A stretch of 64,000 nt of DNA from Cordilura impudica (GCA_963682025.1 OY821517.1:101504107-101568106); one strand, 5' to 3'. Positions 1-10,467 are shown, counted from the first letter of the stretch. The notes: generated by a model from the letters alone, not told the origin. Numbers and translations: made by a program.

Positions 1-718
1 GAATCAGAAACACTTTCTGAGTTGATTTAACAATGTCCGTCCGTCCGTCCGTCCGTCCGTCCGTCCGTCCGTCCGTCCGTCCGTCCGTCCGTCCGTCTGT
101 GTGTCCATGTAAAGCTTGTAATCAAACTGCAGGTCGCAAATATGAATATATTTTGATGAAATTTGGTATATAAGCTTTCATCGGCCATGGGATGAACGCT
201 ATTGAAATTGGTGAGAATCGGTCCATGTTCAGACCTAGCCCCCATACAAATTACCCATATGAAATCGACATAAATTGCCATAAGATCCAAATTGTCATAT
301 AGATCTTATTCAAATTGGGTTTGTATACCTTCATTACATCCACTAATGAGTAGTCCAAAAATGCTCCCTTTGACCCCATATAGTGCGGCTTCCCGATCTT
401 CACTTAAATCTATTAAAAACAAAAATATTGCACTGATTCTTCTCAAATTTTGTTTGTATATATTTTTGCAAAATACAAGAGACTTTACCAAACATGATCA
501 GGATCGGTCCATTTTTGGACCTAGTCCCCATATAGATATAGCATCCGATATGAACTTTTTCATATCTGCAGCCAAAAAATTAATAAAAATCCCACTCAAA
601 TTTGATTTTTGCTTATTTTCAATGTCCAGTTAGTTGGGCCTAAGAGATAGGGTTTCTAAACGCATGGTATAGGGTATCATATAGTGGGTCTAGACCGACT
701 ATAATTTTCTTACTTGTT
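1..718 (+). mobile_element. HINE/DINE-1-like repeat, copy 1 (cut by window edge)
   Basis: Copy of the commonest repeat in the window. Complete copies begin TATACCCTATACCAC, carry a (CCGT)n tract after GATTTAACAATGT, have GGTATAGGGTAT near the 3' end, then the perfect 18-bp palindrome AGTCGGTCTAGACCGACT and the tail ATAATTTTCTTACTTGTTT. The 5' terminal repeat, inverted 3' subterminal repeat, hairpin and GTCY/CCGT tract are the known architecture of DINE-1/mini-me elements, non-autonomous relatives of Helentrons. This copy lacks its 5' end. It has no coding capacity; short ORFs in it are by-products. The orientation given ends in CTTACTTGTTT. Confidence 0.75.
35..97. repeat. (CCGT)n microsatellite inside HINE copy 1
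   Basis: About 15 uninterrupted CCGT units followed by CTGTGTGTCC. Other HINE copies have 2-6 units at the same place, so this copy has expanded. mini-me/DINE-1 elements are known seeds of GTCY-type microsatellites in Diptera. Confidence 0.9.
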
Positions 719-920
719 TTTTTTTGCAAAAATAAGTGACTACCAAATATGGTCTGGATCGGACCATTTTTCGACCTAGTCCCTATATAAATATAGCATC
801 CGATATAAGCTTTTTATATCTGCGGGGAAAAAAATAATAGCAATCGCAAATTAAATTTAGTTTATGCTGATTTTCTATATCCCTTTCTCTAAACGCATGG
901 TATAGGGTATCGTATAGCCA
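719..920 (+). mobile_element. HINE 3'-half fragment
   Basis: Directly follows copy 1 and repeats the second half of the HINE consensus (aaaataagtgac...gacctagtccc...gcatccgatat...ggtatagggtatcgtata). It lacks the terminal palindrome. It is a diverged fragment next to, or continuous with, copy 1. Confidence 0.6.
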
Positions 921-1345
921 CCCAAAACGCCTATTTTCGATTTCTCGGATAGCCCAAGTTTGACAACGCTATACTCTTAAGGTTTCGGAAAAGAAAGATT
1001 TAATTTTTTTGCTCGTATTATCTTTTAGAAAAGGTTATGATCGAATGCAAGTCGTGTAGTCTACAATTTTTACTTTTAATGACATATTTATTGCACTCAA
1101 ACCTAAACGTATACTACAGCTAAGCATTTCCGTCCTCTACCTTACTCGTACACATATGTGATGTCGATTACAATCTACTATTTTTATGATGGTTATATGG
1201 AATTAAATTTCGTTTATCAGAAAACTGAAATAAAGTCGTAGTAATTAACAGTAGCAAACAAATGGAAAAACCTGATTTAATGACAAATGACATATAAAAC
1301 AACAAACACTTTTACAAGTGAGTACGATAAGGTTGTGGGTGTGTG
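921..1345. other. Non-coding stretch with LTR-element target site
   Basis: AT-rich with no credible gene. The last four bases (TGTG, 1342-1345) recur directly after the retroelement at 8811-8814 and form its target-site duplication. Confidence 0.6.
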
Positions 1346-2028
1346 AGTTAAGTCCAATGGAACACTGAACTCAACAGATTCCATCGAACTTGAAAACCCT
1401 ATATCTAGCATAAGAATAAATTACCAAGAATAAAATAAATACCATATTATTAAAATTATAATTTTTAATAACTAGAACAAAGTGTTAATAAACTTTGTAT
1501 TAATAAAATTGTTTACTCAATAATTATTTCAGTTCATCATTTAAAATGAAATAAATGTCAAACTAACAGAATTATAATTTTAAACGAAAACAAAGTGTTA
1601 ATAAACTTTCATATGGAAACTTACTTCATTCATTGAAACTTGATACCTTTGTTTTCGTCATTAAACTAGAACAAAGAGTTAATAAACTTTGTATTGAAAT
1701 TTTGTTTATTCATTTCAATCATTTAAAATAAAATAAATGTCAAATCACCAAAATTACAGTTTCAAAACGAAAACAAAGTGTCGATAAACTTTCGTATGAA
1801 AAACTCACTTTGTTTTCGTCATTTACTTCCTACAAAATACAATATTGTTTTATGACCAACCAATTAAACGTTCTATAAAAGAAACCAATAGCATAAGCAT
1901 ATTTTTTTATTGAATATTTATAGTTTTAGATTAAGAATATTTTTGTATAAAAATATAGCAAACAATAAAGTAAAGAGCAGTTCATATTAACATTCCAACC
2001 AAATGTATTCGTGGACTTTCATTTAACT
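1346..2028 (+). repeat. 5' LTR of the errantivirus-type element
   Basis: 683 bp, AGTTAAG...TTTAACT, the same length as the 3' copy and apparently identical to it. It contains repeated AACAAAGTGTTAATAAACTTT-like motifs at about 1478, 1592, 1670 and 1776, which suggests internal short duplications. Promoter and polyadenylation signals should lie here, but I cannot place them with confidence. Confidence 0.93.
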
Positions 2029-2040
2029 GGCGCAGTCGGC
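2028..2040 (+). other. Primer binding site (tRNA-Ser-like)
   Basis: TGGCGCAGTCGGC begins on the last base of the 5' LTR. It matches the TGGCGCAGTCG-type PBS of the 17.6/297 group, usually assigned to tRNA-Ser. Confidence 0.7.
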
Positions 2041-2054
2041 AAACAAATCCAAAA

Positions 2055-2360
2055 GATATTCTGAAGAATATCCCTATTTGGTCGCGACGCTATCTAAAAG
2101 AAATTAATGAAGATATTCTAAAGAATATCCTTTTTTAAAAACAAAGAAACATTAGTGAAAATTGTCTAAAGAATATCCTTTTTTTTTAAGAAAAAAAAAA
2201 AAAAAAAGTGAAACATTAGTGAAGATATTCCAAAGAATATCCTTTTTTGAAAAAAAATAACATTTGTTAAAATACTGAAGATATTCTAAAGAATATCCTT
2301 TAAAAAAAAAAAAAAAAAAAAAATATTTGTGAAAAATTTTAAGATATTCCGAAGAATATC
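2055..2360 (+). repeat. Leader array of six GATATTC...GAATATC dyads
   Basis: Between PBS and gag an 18-bp dyad, typified by GATATTCTAAAGAATATC, recurs at 2055, 2112, about 2163 (degenerate), 2224, 2280 and 2343. Spacing is about 50-63 bp, with A/T-rich spacers that partly repeat AAACATTAGTGAA. Each good unit is a near-perfect inverted repeat with a 2-bp centre. A tandem binding-site array in the same position is known from gypsy (the Su(Hw) insulator), but the motif here is different. A role as protein-binding array, RNA hairpin series or packaging signal is inference. Confidence 0.8.
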
Positions 2361-2457
2361 ATTTTGAAAACAAAGAAGAAAAAAGACTAAAGAACTTATT
2401 TTTCGTTACGGTTCGAGTTTGTGAAGGAACAGTGAATTGTGTCTAAACTCCAGGGAG

Positions 2458-3588
2458 ATGCCTAAAGATACGGAGAAAACTGAAACACCACAGTTTAAAC
2501 CATACTTCAACATATTACAAAGCAACGATATACTCAACACAATGACATCAACATCATCAACAGCAACACTAACTTCTGCTCCAACACAAACATCAGCACC
2601 CACAGCAGTGCCAACAGAAACATCATCGTTGGGTCCGATTCCAATTTCTATCCTTTTGAAGGAAGTAGATAGAATAAATGTTTTCACTGGAAAAGATCGA
2701 GACTATGACATATCATCATTCATCAAGGAAGTCGAAATCTTCCTACGAATTTTTCAAGATGGTGAAATGGAGGAATATATATACCATCGCTGCATACTTA
2801 AGAAGATACAGGGAGAAGCAGCCAATATAATTCGAGGTTTAACCGATAAATCATGGCAGAACGTGAAAAATGAGCTATTAAAGGTGTTCGGCATCAGGGA
2901 AAGCTACACCCAACTATACCATAGAGCACTATCAACAAAAAACAATGATGTAAGTCAATTATATAATAATTTAAAAATAATATTAGATAAGTTGAATACA
3001 AAATACGAACAAGATTCATGTAAACCATTAGAATTCAACCCAAATATAAACGAATCAATGATTTTTCGAACTTTTGTTAATGGTATACCTCCGCATTTGG
3101 CAAGTGTTATATATAGCCGAAATATTAATACTATTCGCGAAGCATATCATTGTTTACAGGAATGCGACATGATCAGGGAAAATAATCGACATTTTAGAAA
3201 TACTAATCAAAATATTAAATACACTAACCAAAATTCTACCCATAATTATTCCGAACCTCACCAAAGGCAAAATTTTCGACAAACAAATTTTAGACCGAGT
3301 AGACAGAATTTCCCAGACCAACGGACACAAGGTTTTTCTTGTCACCAAACACAAAACTTTCCAAATTCAAATCGACAAACACAAGGTTTTGATAATCGGC
3401 AAGGGCAATATTCAAACGTAATTCGAAATTCGCAACAGTTCCGACAATCTAATCAGTCGCGACAAAATTCTGGTCAACATCGACATAATGTTGAACCGAT
3501 GGAAATAGATCATATTGAACAGAGTGAAATTGTTCCGAATGAGGAAGCAAATTTTCGTTCAGCCGAAAAGAAAACGGTTTACCGATAG
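2458..3588 (+). CDS. gag: Gag structural protein of the errantivirus-type element
   Basis: 376 codons from the first ATG (2458); the frame is open upstream to 2437 but without ATG. The N-terminus is Thr/Ser/Ala-rich. The middle (residues about 60-230) is a helical capsid-like region as in Ty3/gypsy Gag. The C-terminus is rich in Asn, Gln, Arg and Phe (repeated RQNF/TQGF-like motifs) and has no CCHC zinc knuckle, as is usual for errantivirus Gag, where a basic region replaces it. It would form the particle and bind RNA in the cytoplasm. It ends at TAG 3586-3588, inside the pol frame, so pol is reached by -1 frameshifting. No break is visible. Confidence 0.85.
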   Translation: MPKDTEKTETPQFKPYFNILQSNDILNTMTSTSSTATLTSAPTQTSAPTAVPTETSSLGPIPISILLKEVDRINVFTGKDRDYDISSFIKEVEIFLRIFQDGEMEEYIYHRCILKKIQGEAANIIRGLTDKSWQNVKNELLKVFGIRESYTQLYHRALSTKNNDVSQLYNNLKIILDKLNTKYEQDSCKPLEFNPNINESMIFRTFVNGIPPHLASVIYSRNINTIREAYHCLQECDMIRENNRHFRNTNQNIKYTNQNSTHNYSEPHQRQNFRQTNFRPSRQNFPDQRTQGFSCHQTQNFPNSNRQTQGFDNRQGQYSNVIRNSQQFRQSNQSRQNSGQHRHNVEPMEIDHIEQSEIVPNEEANFRSAEKKTVYR

Positions 3589-6500
3589 TACAATTAACTA
3601 TTGGTAATTCCAAGATAAGATGTTTGATTGATACTGGATCAACCACATCAATATTAAATTGTAATGCACTTCCTAGTTATGAACGTATAAAATTAAGAAA
3701 ACCATTAACTTTCTCAACTCTGGCAAGCAAAGTAGTTATAAGTGAGGAAATTGTCACGGAAATCCCAGAAGAGTTTTCCGATAATAATTTTATGGCTTGG
3801 AAATTGTTGAAATTGACTAATAATAGATTTGATGGAATAATTGGTAATAATATATTGAAACCTTTAGGTGCAAAAATTTGTTTAGAAGAACGGTATATTC
3901 AGATTAATGATAGAAAAATTTTTTTTACAAATTCATTTCCTTGCTGTTATAACGAGATTCATGCATTGGAATTTTTAGATGTCAATAAGGAGAACATTAA
4001 AAAACTTTTTAGAGTCGACATGAATTCCGAAGAAAAAGAGTTTCTTCGTGATCTCATAAGTAAAAATAGCGACTTGTTGTTTCATGAAGGTGATTCACTT
4101 ACTCATACTCATGAGATAAGACATTCCATAATTACTACTACAGATAAACCTGTATACTCTAAAATATACAGATATCCCAAAATACATGAAGACGAAATTA
4201 ACAGGCAGATCCAAGAAATGTTACAACAGAAAATAATTGTGGAAAGTAACTCTGCCTATAATTCTCCTATCTGGGTTGTTCCAAAGAAAATGGACCAATC
4301 GGGCAGGAAGAAGTGGCGCATTGTTGTTGACTACAGAAAATTGAACGAGATAACGGTGGACGACAAATTTCCAATACCCAATATAGAAAATATATTGGAT
4401 AAATTGGGAAAATCTACTTATTTTACAACATTGGATTTAGCCAAGGGTTTTCACCAAATTCTCATGAATACAAACGATAGAAAAAAAACAGCTTTCTCGA
4501 CTCCCTTGGGACATTTTGAATACAACAGGATGCCCTTTGGATTAAAAAATGCTCCAGCAACCTTTCAACGTCTTATGAACTCGGTACTTAGAGAATATAT
4601 TAATAAAATTTGCGTTGTTTATTTAGATGACATTTTAATTTTTAGTACATCATTAACAGAGCATGTACAGAGTGTCAACAAAATTTTTCAAAAATTACGA
4701 GAGCATAATCTGAAGATACAGCTCGACAAATGCGTTTTTTTGGCGAAGGAAACTGAATACCTTGGTCATGTTCTGAGCGAGGAAGGTCTAAGACCTAACC
4801 CAAATAAAATTGATGCAATTCAGAAGCTAAAGCTTCCTGAAACAACTAAACAGATAAAATCTTTCTTAGGAGTTACGGGGTACTACCGAAAATTTATTAA
4901 AGACTACGCAAAAGTTGCACAAGGATTAACTAAATATCTAAAGAAGAATACGAAAATTAATCTCAACGATCCTAATTATCATGATTCCTTTGAAAAATTG
5001 AAAAAGTTGATCATTAACCCACCGATACTTAAGTATCCAGATTATTCAAAAAAATTTAAATTAACTACTGATGCAAGTGGTTATGCTGTAGGTGCCGTAT
5101 TGTCTCAGGAAAATCATCCAATTGCCTATGCAAGTAGAACATTGAATGACCACGAGAGGCATTATGCGACTGTGGAAAAAGAATTGCTGGCTATTGTTTG
5201 GGCAGTAAACTACTTCCGTCCATATCTATATGGCAGGCAATTTGAACTATTTACGGACCATCAACCATTGGTTTGGCTTCAATCCAAAACCAAGGGTAAA
5301 GATATAAACCAAAGACTCCAGCGTTGGCTGTTGAGGTTGGGAGAGTATGATTTTAAAATAAGTTACATCAAGGGTAAAGAGAACGTTGTAGCCGATTTTA
5401 TGAGCCGTATAAATGCACCAAATGATATTGTTTTCATGGCAGATGATCAAATGAGTGTGGCTGCAACTATCCATTCTCAACAGGAAGAATTGAATGATCA
5501 TTTTTTTATTTTGGACACAGTCGTTAATAGATTTGAGAAGCAAATAATACTAACTGATAACAAAACTAATGAAACTCAAATCATTGACGGCAAACATAAA
5601 ATTTTTTTAAACACTAACGATATCATAACCGGTACAATGACCGATATAATTAGAAGGAATATAACTATCAAGAGAAATTTGAAGATAGGTATTTACACCG
5701 AATTGTCTGATCATTTGTACAATAAAGTACAATTAAAGCTAATTGAAATATTCGGTAACTCAATAAAATTTGTCCGATGTGTTTATCACGCTAAAGATAT
5801 GCTGAATGAGGATGAATTGTATAGATATATAGCAAAATACCATAAAAATGAAACAGGTCATGCAGGAATTAACGAAAATTATTGTGGTTTGAAAACTAAA
5901 ATTTATTTTAACAATCTTAAACATTTTATTCAGAAATACGTTAATAATTGTAATGTTTGCAACAAATCCAAATATGATAGGAAACCAATAACACCAAAAT
6001 TTCATGTCACAGAAACACCAAAAGATGTTAATGAAATAGTACATATGGACGTATATACAAATAAGAAACACAGTTTTTTATCTTTCATTGACAAATTTTC
6101 AAAATACGCAGTTATGTTATATTTGGAAGACAGAAATAGCTGTACAATAGTAGAGAAAATTAGACTCTATATATCAATGAGAGGTAAACCAAACAAAGTA
6201 GTTACAGACAACGAATTCGCATCCATCAATGTAAAGAACTTTTTACGAGAGGAAAATATTACAGTTCATTTCACCAAACCTAACAACCATACAGGAAATG
6301 CAGATATCGAAAGATTACATAGTAGCATATCAGACAAGTTTAGAACATTAGAATTTCAACGATCAGAATTATCAGTACAAGAGCGAATGTATAAATGTGT
6401 TGAATGGTATAATAAATCCATTCACTCAACAACGATGAGCAGACCATTTGATGTAATACAAGGAACAATAGATAAAATAAAATTATATAATCGATTAAAA

Positions 6501-6740
6501 GACTTTAAGGATAAAATTATAACAAAAAGAAATTTGAATAGGGAACAATTTAATTATGACAAACCAGAAGCATATGTGAAAAATTATAAAGCTTTAAGAC
6601 ATAAATACGAACCTCGTTATAGAAAACTGAAAGTAGATAATATCCACCCAACTAACATCAAACGTCCCTTTAAATTTGCAGATTCACTGGATATTACGGC
6701 TTACGATTCTAATCCTACTAATATCACCGGTAATGAATAA
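3543..6740 (+). CDS. pol: Pol polyprotein (PR, RT, RNase H, IN) of the errantivirus-type element
   Basis: Open from 3543 to TAA 6740 (1,065 codons) in the -1 frame relative to gag; no ATG is needed. Aspartic protease: LIDTGSTTS at about 3624. Reverse transcriptase: FPIPNIE, LDLAKGFHQI, MPFGLKNAP, and the catalytic YLDDILIF near 4620. RNase H: TTDASGYAVGAVLS near 5060 and the FTDHQPLVWL region. Integrase: HHCC zinc finger (H/H/CNVC) near 5840-5965, then a catalytic core with HMDVYT, TDNEF and ADIERLHS (D, D, E). Motifs look intact, so the protein may be active. It would process the polyprotein, copy the RNA and integrate the DNA. Confidence 0.92.
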   Translation, partial: GSKFSFSRKENGLPIVQLTIGNSKIRCLIDTGSTTSILNCNALPSYERIKLRKPLTFSTLASKVVISEEIVTEIPEEFSDNNFMAWKLLKLTNNRFDGIIGNNILKPLGAKICLEERYIQINDRKIFFTNSFPCCYNEIHALEFLDVNKENIKKLFRVDMNSEEKEFLRDLISKNSDLLFHEGDSLTHTHEIRHSIITTTDKPVYSKIYRYPKIHEDEINRQIQEMLQQKIIVESNSAYNSPIWVVPKKMDQSGRKKWRIVVDYRKLNEITVDDKFPIPNIENILDKLGKSTYFTTLDLAKGFHQILMNTNDRKKTAFSTPLGHFEYNRMPFGLKNAPATFQRLMNSVLREYINKICVVYLDDILIFSTSLTEHVQSVNKIFQKLREHNLKIQLDKCVFLAKETEYLGHVLSEEGLRPNPNKIDAIQKLKLPETTKQIKSFLGVTGYYRKFIKDYAKVAQGLTKYLKKNTKINLNDPNYHDSFEKLKKLIINPPILKYPDYSKKFKLTTDASGYAVGAVLSQENHPIAYASRTLNDHERHYATVEKELLAIVWAVNYFRPYLYGRQFELFTDHQPLVWLQSKTKGKDINQRLQRWLLRLGEYDFKISYIKGKENVVADFMSRINAPNDIVFMADDQMSVAATIHSQQEELNDHFFILDTVVNRFEKQIILTDNKTNETQIIDGKHKIFLNTNDIITGTMTDIIRRNITIKRNLKIGIYTELSDHLYNKVQLKLIEIFGNSIKFVRCVYHAKDMLNEDELYRYIAKYHKNETGHAGINENYCGLKTKIYFNNLKHFIQKYVNNCNVCNKSKYDRKPITPKFHVTETPKDVNEIVHMDVYTNKKHSFLSFIDKFSKYAVMLYLEDRNSCTIVEKIRLYISMRGKPNKVVTDNEFASINVKNFLREENITVHFTKPNNHTGNADIERLHSSISDKFRTLEFQRSELSVQERMYKCVEWYNKSIHSTTMSRPFDVIQGTIDKIKLYNRLKDFKDKIITKRNLNREQFNYDKPEAYVKNYKALRHKYEPRYRKLKVDNIHPTNIKRPFKFADSLDITAYDSNPTNITGNE
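3549..3555 (+). promoter_or_regulatory. Candidate -1 frameshift slippery heptamer
   Basis: A-AAT-TTT in the gag frame (codons AAT 3550-3552 and TTT 3553-3555) fits the canonical X-XXY-YYZ pattern. The -1 (pol) frame opens after a TGA at 3540-3542 and the gag frame closes at 3588, so any frameshift must fall within about 45 nt. This heptamer lies six bases into that interval. No pseudoknot was modelled. Confidence 0.55.
6675..6682 (+). other. Candidate splice acceptor for env mRNA
   Basis: TTTGCAG at 6675-6681 sits inside the end of pol and just upstream of the env signal-like region. The env frame has no ATG near its start, and errantivirus env is known to come from a spliced RNA that borrows a leader start codon. 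The donor was not located. Confidence 0.4.
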
Positions 6741-8215
6741 CTTATTGATTCAACCTATAAATGAAGGCAACAGTGGATATACGGAAATTAAGTTGGACAA
6801 TGTAACAATGGTCGAAGCATATACAACGATAGTTCACACCATTTATCTAAGTGAAATCCAGGAAATAATTAGCCACATTGAAAATAGTATACAGCAGTCT
6901 AACATAAATAAACAAGTCTTACAAGCTCAGCTTAACAGGGTTATAATAAAGTTTCGTACTCTACAATTGAATAGAGGTAAAAGAGGTTTAGCTAATGTTT
7001 TGGGATCAGGTCTGAAATGGATGGCAGGAACTATGGACGAAGAAGATAGGGAAACAATACAGAATCATTTACAAATTATAGATAACAATAATCATAATAT
7101 AATAGAAACCGCAAACAAACAAATAAAAATTACAAATCATTTCAATGAAACACTAACTAACTTAAAACACACTATTGAATCGGATAGAGATATTATTCTG
7201 GCAAAAATCAATTCAATAGACAAAAATAACTTAGATATTTTTTCACACATTTTTTATCTTGATTTGGTGCTAAAGATTAAAACATTGGACGAACAGATTG
7301 AGCATATACAAGATAATATTATTGCAGCTAACCACAATCTTATGACTAACAATATACTAACACCAGAGGAAATTAATGATTTAAATATTGATTTCAATAA
7401 ATTACAACAAATACAATTAACAGTTGCTAAATACCGGAATGAACAAATTGTATTTTTTATAAAGATACCACTAAATATTATTACAGTCCCAAAATCATTG
7501 ATTATGCCAATTAAAAACAAGGAAGGTTTTGAATTGGATATAAGAATACAAGAAATTGTTATTATCAATAATACTGTTTACAATTACAATAACGAACAAA
7601 ATATTTCCAATCTAAAAAAAATCAAACCTATGTATTTTTAGTAATAAGCAAAAGTGTTACAAAATTCTCAATAATAAAGAAGAAATTTTAGAGGTTGAAC
7701 AGGGAATGGTGCTTCTAAAGAATGTAAATGGTGCAAAGGTAGAAAGTAACTGCGACAGCAGGAAATTAGTTTTAAGTGGAAATCAACTTCTTACATTTAA
7801 TGATTGCAAAATAAAAATTGATGGCAATATTTATGAAAATAAACAAAAAGAATATAAAACCAGTTTTGCATTATCACCAAATTTAAATTTAAATAATATG
7901 GAAGCAACCATTTCTTTGGATCAAATAGCTATAAATGAAGTGGAACATATAAAAACCATAGAAGAATTGAAATATCATAAAGCAATACATTTTAATTCAA
8001 TAATTGGTAATTATTTTCTAACTATCTGTATTGCAATTATATGTTTAACTTTTATAATCATAATTTATAAGAAATACAAAAAATCTCTTAAGAAAATCCA
8101 GGAGAATTTTCAATCTAAGGAGGGAGGAGTTAAGTCCAATGGAACACTGAACTCAACAGATTCCATCGAACTTGAAAACCCTATATCTAGCATAAGAATA
8201 AATTACCAAGAATAA
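6682..8215 (+). pseudogene. env: Env-like envelope gene with one frameshift
   Basis: Part 1 (to stop 7641) has a hydrophobic signal-like segment (ILILLISPV), then a basic RGKR cleavage motif near 6975-6990 and a Gly-rich fusion-peptide-like stretch, then a long helical region: the errantivirus Env plan. Part 2, in a different frame (clear from about 7650, ATG at 7706, stop 8215), has the Cys-containing ectodomain end and a membrane segment (FLTICIAIICLTFIIIIY) near 8005-8060 with a basic tail. The switch coincides with a five-T run at 7635-7639, where one base too many or too few explains it. Both halves otherwise look preserved, so this is either a very young mutation or a sequencing error in a homopolymer. 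Confidence 0.8.
8117..8127 (+). other. Polypurine tract
   Basis: AAGGAGGGAGG directly abuts the 3' LTR (starts 8128), as expected for the plus-strand primer. It lies inside the 3' end of the env reading frame. Confidence 0.8.
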
Positions 8216-8810
8216 AATAAATACCATATTATTAAAATTATAATTTTTAATAACTAGAACAAAGTGTTAATAAACTTTGTATTAATAAAATTGTTTACTC
8301 AATAATTATTTCAGTTCATCATTTAAAATGAAATAAATGTCAAACTAACAGAATTATAATTTTAAACGAAAACAAAGTGTTAATAAACTTTCATATGGAA
8401 ACTTACTTCATTCATTGAAACTTGATACCTTTGTTTTCGTCATTAAACTAGAACAAAGAGTTAATAAACTTTGTATTGAAATTTTGTTTATTCATTTCAA
8501 TCATTTAAAATAAAATAAATGTCAAATCACCAAAATTACAGTTTCAAAACGAAAACAAAGTGTCGATAAACTTTCGTATGAAAAACTCACTTTGTTTTCG
8601 TCATTTACTTCCTACAAAATACAATATTGTTTTATGACCAACCAATTAAACGTTCTATAAAAGAAACCAATAGCATAAGCATATTTTTTTATTGAATATT
8701 TATAGTTTTAGATTAAGAATATTTTTGTATAAAAATATAGCAAACAATAAAGTAAAGAGCAGTTCATATTAACATTCCAACCAAATGTATTCGTGGACTT
8801 TCATTTAACT
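8128..8810 (+). repeat. 3' LTR of the errantivirus-type element
   Basis: 683 bp, same ends as the 5' LTR and no difference seen on reading both. Followed by the TGTG target duplication (8811-8814). The env stop (8215) lies inside this LTR. Confidence 0.93.
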
Positions 8811-8844
8811 TGTGTGTTTGTGTATGCGAGTGTTTTCTATTCAT

Positions 8845-9530
8845 TATACCCTATACCACCATGTGGTTTGAGTATAATGACTTTGTGCTGCTGTTTGTAA
8901 CTACCAAAAATATTTGATCTAGACCCATCTTTTATTATCCCGATCGACTGAGAATCACTTTCTGAGTCGATTTTGCGATGTCCGTCCGTCCGAAATTTGG
9001 TATATAAGGTTTTATCGCCCATAGGATGAACGCTATTGAAATTGGTGAAATTCGGTCCATGTTCAGACCTAGTCCCCATACAAATGACCCCTATGAAATC
9101 GACATAAATTTCCATAAGATCCAAATTATCATATACATATATCTCAGTCAAATTGGGTTTGTATGTGTTTATTACATCCATTAAGCAGTAGTTCAAAAAT
9201 AATCCATATAGGACAATTCTTAGTCATAGGCCCCATATAGAGCTGCTACCCGATCATCACTTAAATCTATCAAAAAACACAGATTGCACAGATTTTTCTC
9301 AAATTTGATTTGTTATTATTTTCTCAAAATAAAGGATCGGTCCATATTTCGACCTAGTCTCCATATAAAAATAACATTCGATATGAACTTTTCCATATCT
9401 GCAGCCAAAAAAATTAATAAAAATGCCACTCAAATTTGGTTTATGCTTATTTTCTTCATCGAATTAGTTGGACCGAAGAGATAGGGTATCGTATGGTCGG
9501 TCTAGACCGACTATAATTTCTTACTTGTTT
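8845..9530 (+). mobile_element. HINE/DINE-1-like repeat, copy 2
   Basis: Starts TATACCCTATACCACCATGTGG and ends with GGTCGGTCTAGACCGAC plus TATAATTTCTTACTTGTTT. The CCGT tract is reduced to two units, and the part that normally holds GTGTCCATGTAAAGCTTG is deleted. It sits 30 bp right of the errantivirus-type element. Confidence 0.8.
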
Positions 9531-10254
9531 TCGATGTATAACTGGTTATTAACAACCCATTGGCAGCTTGCCTACTCCATCAATGAATGAACTAATGCTA
9601 TTGTTGTTATAGCTGCAATTATTGGAATAAAATAAACAGATATAATATCGTAAGTGTTCGTTAGTGTTGCCCGTGTTGCCATATGCTGATATAAAGATTA
9701 ATTATTATAAAAGTATTTGTTTCTTTTGATAAAAATATTATTAAATGGTCGACAAAAGATGATGGTAGTTTGAGATGCGTATTTTTGTTAATGACATTTT
9801 CGTCAGTAATTCTATGGACACTTTGTGCTTGGAATATTTTTATAAAAACAGATTACTGAATGTTTCGATGACAATATAAGCTTTTCTTAAAAATTTTGTT
9901 ATAAATCTATGTTTGAAGTTTCACTTGATTGCACACTTGAAATTGCGTAAAGTGCTTTATTTTCAAGTTAATAATGTGTTATTTATCACATGTTATATCC
10001 TCTTATATCCTCCGTGTTCAAATGCTGACATAAAAACTAAATATAAATTTTGAGGAATATTTTCAGTTTTCATTGTAAATTTGTCCCGGTTAATCCGGCA
10101 GGTAGCACATAATTGTGTTTAAATGAAAAGTTGACTTTTAAATTTAAACTTCGTGGGGTTATCTATTTGGTCAACAAATAAAAGATTGGTAGTACTGATT
10201 TTGATATCTGTGCCAAATTTCTTGTCAATATCTTCTTTGCTTCAATAGTGACGT
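9531..10254. other. Unannotated AT-rich stretch
   Basis: Nothing recognisable: no ORF of note, no repeat shared with the rest of the window. Possibly unique host sequence. Confidence 0.4.
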
Positions 10255-10467
10255 TTTCATTTCAACAAAAAATGTATTTAAATGGTACAAACTGTTTCAA
10301 GAAGGCAGAGAAAGCGTTGTAGACAAAGAGCTCCCCGGACGAGAAAAATCATCAACTAATAAATAAACTGCGAAGGAAATGAAATATTTGGTGCGAAATA
10401 ATGTCATTTGACAAATAAAGATGTTTCTGATTCTGCTGACATTTCCAAAAGATCAGCCAACATTATT
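10255..10467 (+). pseudogene. mariner transposase relic, N-terminal part
   Basis: Conceptual translation gives a mariner-type helix-turn-helix region: YKLFQEGRESVVDKELPGR corresponds to the conserved mariner N-terminal motif, followed after stops by SADISKRSANII (second HTH). Several stop codons make it inactive. The reading is interrupted at about 10467 by the satellite-bearing element and resumes at 15253 with the next residues of the family (KDILGFK), which shows that the satellite element landed inside it. Confidence 0.75.

Larger units (their letters stand above)
1346..8810 (+). mobile_element. Errantivirus-type Ty3/gypsy element, nearly complete
   Basis: A 7,465-bp LTR element bounded by AGTT...AACT LTRs with a TGTG target duplication on both sides. 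In order it has a 5' LTR, a PBS, a leader with hairpin repeats, gag, pol (PR-RT-RNase H-IN), env, a polypurine tract and a 3' LTR. The pol order, env with a cleavage site followed by a fusion-peptide-like stretch, LTR ends, 4-bp duplication and Ser-type PBS all match the insect errantivirus group (gypsy, 17.6, 297). I saw no difference between the two LTRs by eye, so insertion should be recent. gag and pol are open; env carries one frameshift. Confidence 0.93.

Noticed and set aside
1..633. ORFs within the HINE copies (similar peptides such as DLMAIYVDFIWVICMGARSE recur at several copies)
   Set aside because: The peptides recur because the DNA repeats. Frames are broken in different places in each copy and both strands give similar ORFs.
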